From NCBI GenBank assembly GCA_012514125.1, contig JAAZAW010000141.1, positions 1 through 5,763 of the forward strand: a stretch of 5,763 nucleotides of DNA, read 5' to 3'. The notes below the pieces were generated by a model. The model was not told where the DNA came from and ran no database searches. It saw only the letters and a list, made by a program, of their open reading frames with translations. The translations under genes and the position numbers were made by a program. The stretch comes from Phycisphaerae bacterium. GTDB lineage: Bacteria > Planctomycetota > Phycisphaerae > JAAYCJ01. Below are positions 4,635 through 5,763 of this stretch, piece after piece. The stretch's first letter is position 1; each line of letters begins with the position of its first letter.

Positions 4635-5741
4635 ATGGCGTTAAACACAGGCAATAAAATTCCGCTGTATCAACAAATCAAACAAAATCTCAAACAGCGA
4701 GTAAAGATGGGGGTTTATAACGAGGGCAGTTCTTTGCCGTCGCTAAGGGTTTTAAGTAAAGAATTTGGCGTAAGTCCGGGGCTTGTGCAGCAGGCGATCT
4801 ATGGATTGGAAAGTGAAGGACTGCTCGCGGTTCAGCACGGTAAGGGGGTTCGCGTTCTGGAAAAAAAATCGTCCGAAAGTGTCGCCATTTCCTTTGGCTT
4901 TATCCAGCCCTATGTGGAATATATGACATTTGAAGGGCAAATCATTCACTACGCAGAGAAAGTTTTTGATCGGCGAAACAACTTCATGATTCCGAAATCG
5001 TCGGAAGGGATGGCGTCCCGAGAACGTGAGATTGTGGAACACTTTGTGCAAAATGGAGTCAAAGGGATTATTCTCTGGCCGATAGACAATGATCCCAATG
5101 GGGAGTTTTTCCAGAATATGTCCCATCGCATACCGGTGGTCCTTGTAGACCGTATGGTCGATGGAGCTGATTTGCCGTCGGTGGTTTTGGATACCCACGA
5201 AGCGGGTTGCGATGTCGCGAGACACATTCTTGGTAAACTCAACTGCCGTCGGTTACTGGTGCTAATGGACAATCTGGTGATTTCGACCAATCGGGATCTG
5301 ATTCAAGGGCTTTCGGAACAGGCAAGCGAAATGGGGCGGATGATGGACCTGACGGTGATGCACTTGCCGATCACCGATTTTATCCAACGCCTTAATGTCG
5401 GCGACTATTCGCAAGTTAATATGTACATTGAACTTGTGGAGCGACAGATCCGTGAGGGCGGCTATGATTGTATTTTTTGCCCGCAGGAAGAGTTCCTGGA
5501 GTCGGTAATTATCGAGCCGGATATGGATAAAAAATTTCCAGAATTGAAACTCGCGTCGATGACCGGGCCGATGCTCACGCGTTCACGAAAATATAACGAG
5601 TTTGGCGTGATTCGCTGGGTATGGGATTTTCCACAGATGATCTCGTCGGCTGCGGATATATTGCAGCAATGGGTTCTCCGGCGAAAAAGGCCCACGGAGA
5701 ACGTATCGATTCAAATTAAGCAATGGCAGTCTACGGAGTGA
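4635..5741 (+). CDS. GntR-family transcriptional regulator with LacI/periplasmic-binding-type effector domain
   Basis: A 368-residue cytoplasmic regulator of the AraR-like architecture. Residues 9-76 form a GntR winged helix-turn-helix (PLYQQIKQNLK, then LPSLRVLSKEFGVSPG as the recognition region, then LESEGLLAVQHGKGVRV as the wing). Residues ~83-365 resemble a sugar-binding type-1 periplasmic-binding fold: GVKGIILWPIDND (141-153), IPVVLVDRMVDGADLPSVVLD (166-186), AGCDVARHILGKL (190-202) and YDCIFCPQEEF (277-287). The usual Asn-Asp of the last motif is replaced here by Gln-Glu-Glu, so ligand contacts may differ. By analogy it binds a carbohydrate and releases DNA; the real effector is unknown. 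The start is supported by AGAGGA at 4618-4623, 11 nt before the ATG. It is transcribed from its own promoter, which overlaps a symmetrical operator, so autoregulation is likely. The window ends 22 nt after the stop, so its probable target operon is not seen. Confidence 0.94.
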   Translation: MALNTGNKIPLYQQIKQNLKQRVKMGVYNEGSSLPSLRVLSKEFGVSPGLVQQAIYGLESEGLLAVQHGKGVRVLEKKSSESVAISFGFIQPYVEYMTFEGQIIHYAEKVFDRRNNFMIPKSSEGMASREREIVEHFVQNGVKGIILWPIDNDPNGEFFQNMSHRIPVVLVDRMVDGADLPSVVLDTHEAGCDVARHILGKLNCRRLLVLMDNLVISTNRDLIQGLSEQASEMGRMMDLTVMHLPITDFIQRLNVGDYSQVNMYIELVERQIREGGYDCIFCPQEEFLESVIIEPDMDKKFPELKLASMTGPMLTRSRKYNEFGVIRWVWDFPQMISSAADILQQWVLRRKRPTENVSIQIKQWQSTE

Positions 5742-5763
5742 GTTTAATAAATCACAAAGAAAA

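Noticed and set aside
5738..5763. GTG overlapping the regulator stop as the start of a next gene
   Set aside because: GGAG abuts the GTG with no spacing and only eight codons remain in the window, too little to support a gene.

Overview
The window is ordinary chromosomal sequence with roughly half G+C. It holds four complete protein genes, all on the + strand, and two long AT-richer intergenic stretches. No RNA genes, CRISPR arrays or transposases are visible. Clear Shine-Dalgarno sites, ATG starts and a perfect housekeeping-type promoter show a bacterium. The gene types (a cytidylate-kinase-like protein, a short QueG, an MCP, and a GntR regulator with a LacI-type sensor half) fit a Gram-negative such as a Phycisphaerae-type planctomycete, or possibly a deltaproteobacterial-type lineage. 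That placement is a soft inference from family content, not from a marker gene.

Left block (1-1801): a cytidylate-kinase-like gene (40-780) is followed 73 nt later by queG (854-1801), which makes the last step of queuosine synthesis in tRNA. queG lacks a good ribosome site. An untracked 23-codon reading frame (786-857) starts 5 nt after the first stop and ends in an ATGA overlap with the queG start, which suggests a chain of coupled translation.

Middle block (1802-4188): a 372-nt leader with several symmetrical elements precedes a stand-alone chemoreceptor gene (2174-4114). The receptor has a large all-helical periplasmic sensor. Its cytoplasmic part seems to go from the second membrane helix almost straight into the methylation helix, without a proper HAMP domain. 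A very strong intrinsic terminator (4143-4188) closes the unit.

Right block (4189-5741): after the terminator come a bulged hairpin and a REP-like imperfect palindrome (4303-4370) carrying a GAGCTTGTCGAA core. An AT-rich regulatory region follows, with two candidate sigma-70 promoters and repeated TTGACAA/TTGTCAA boxes. These drive a GntR/LacI-fusion regulator (4635-5741), probably autoregulated and probably sugar-responsive; its target genes would lie beyond the right edge. The three blocks look functionally unrelated. I see no convincing new multi-gene system. The best leads are the coupled mini-ORF before queG, the HAMP-less receptor, the REP-like palindrome and the operator layout of the GntR gene.
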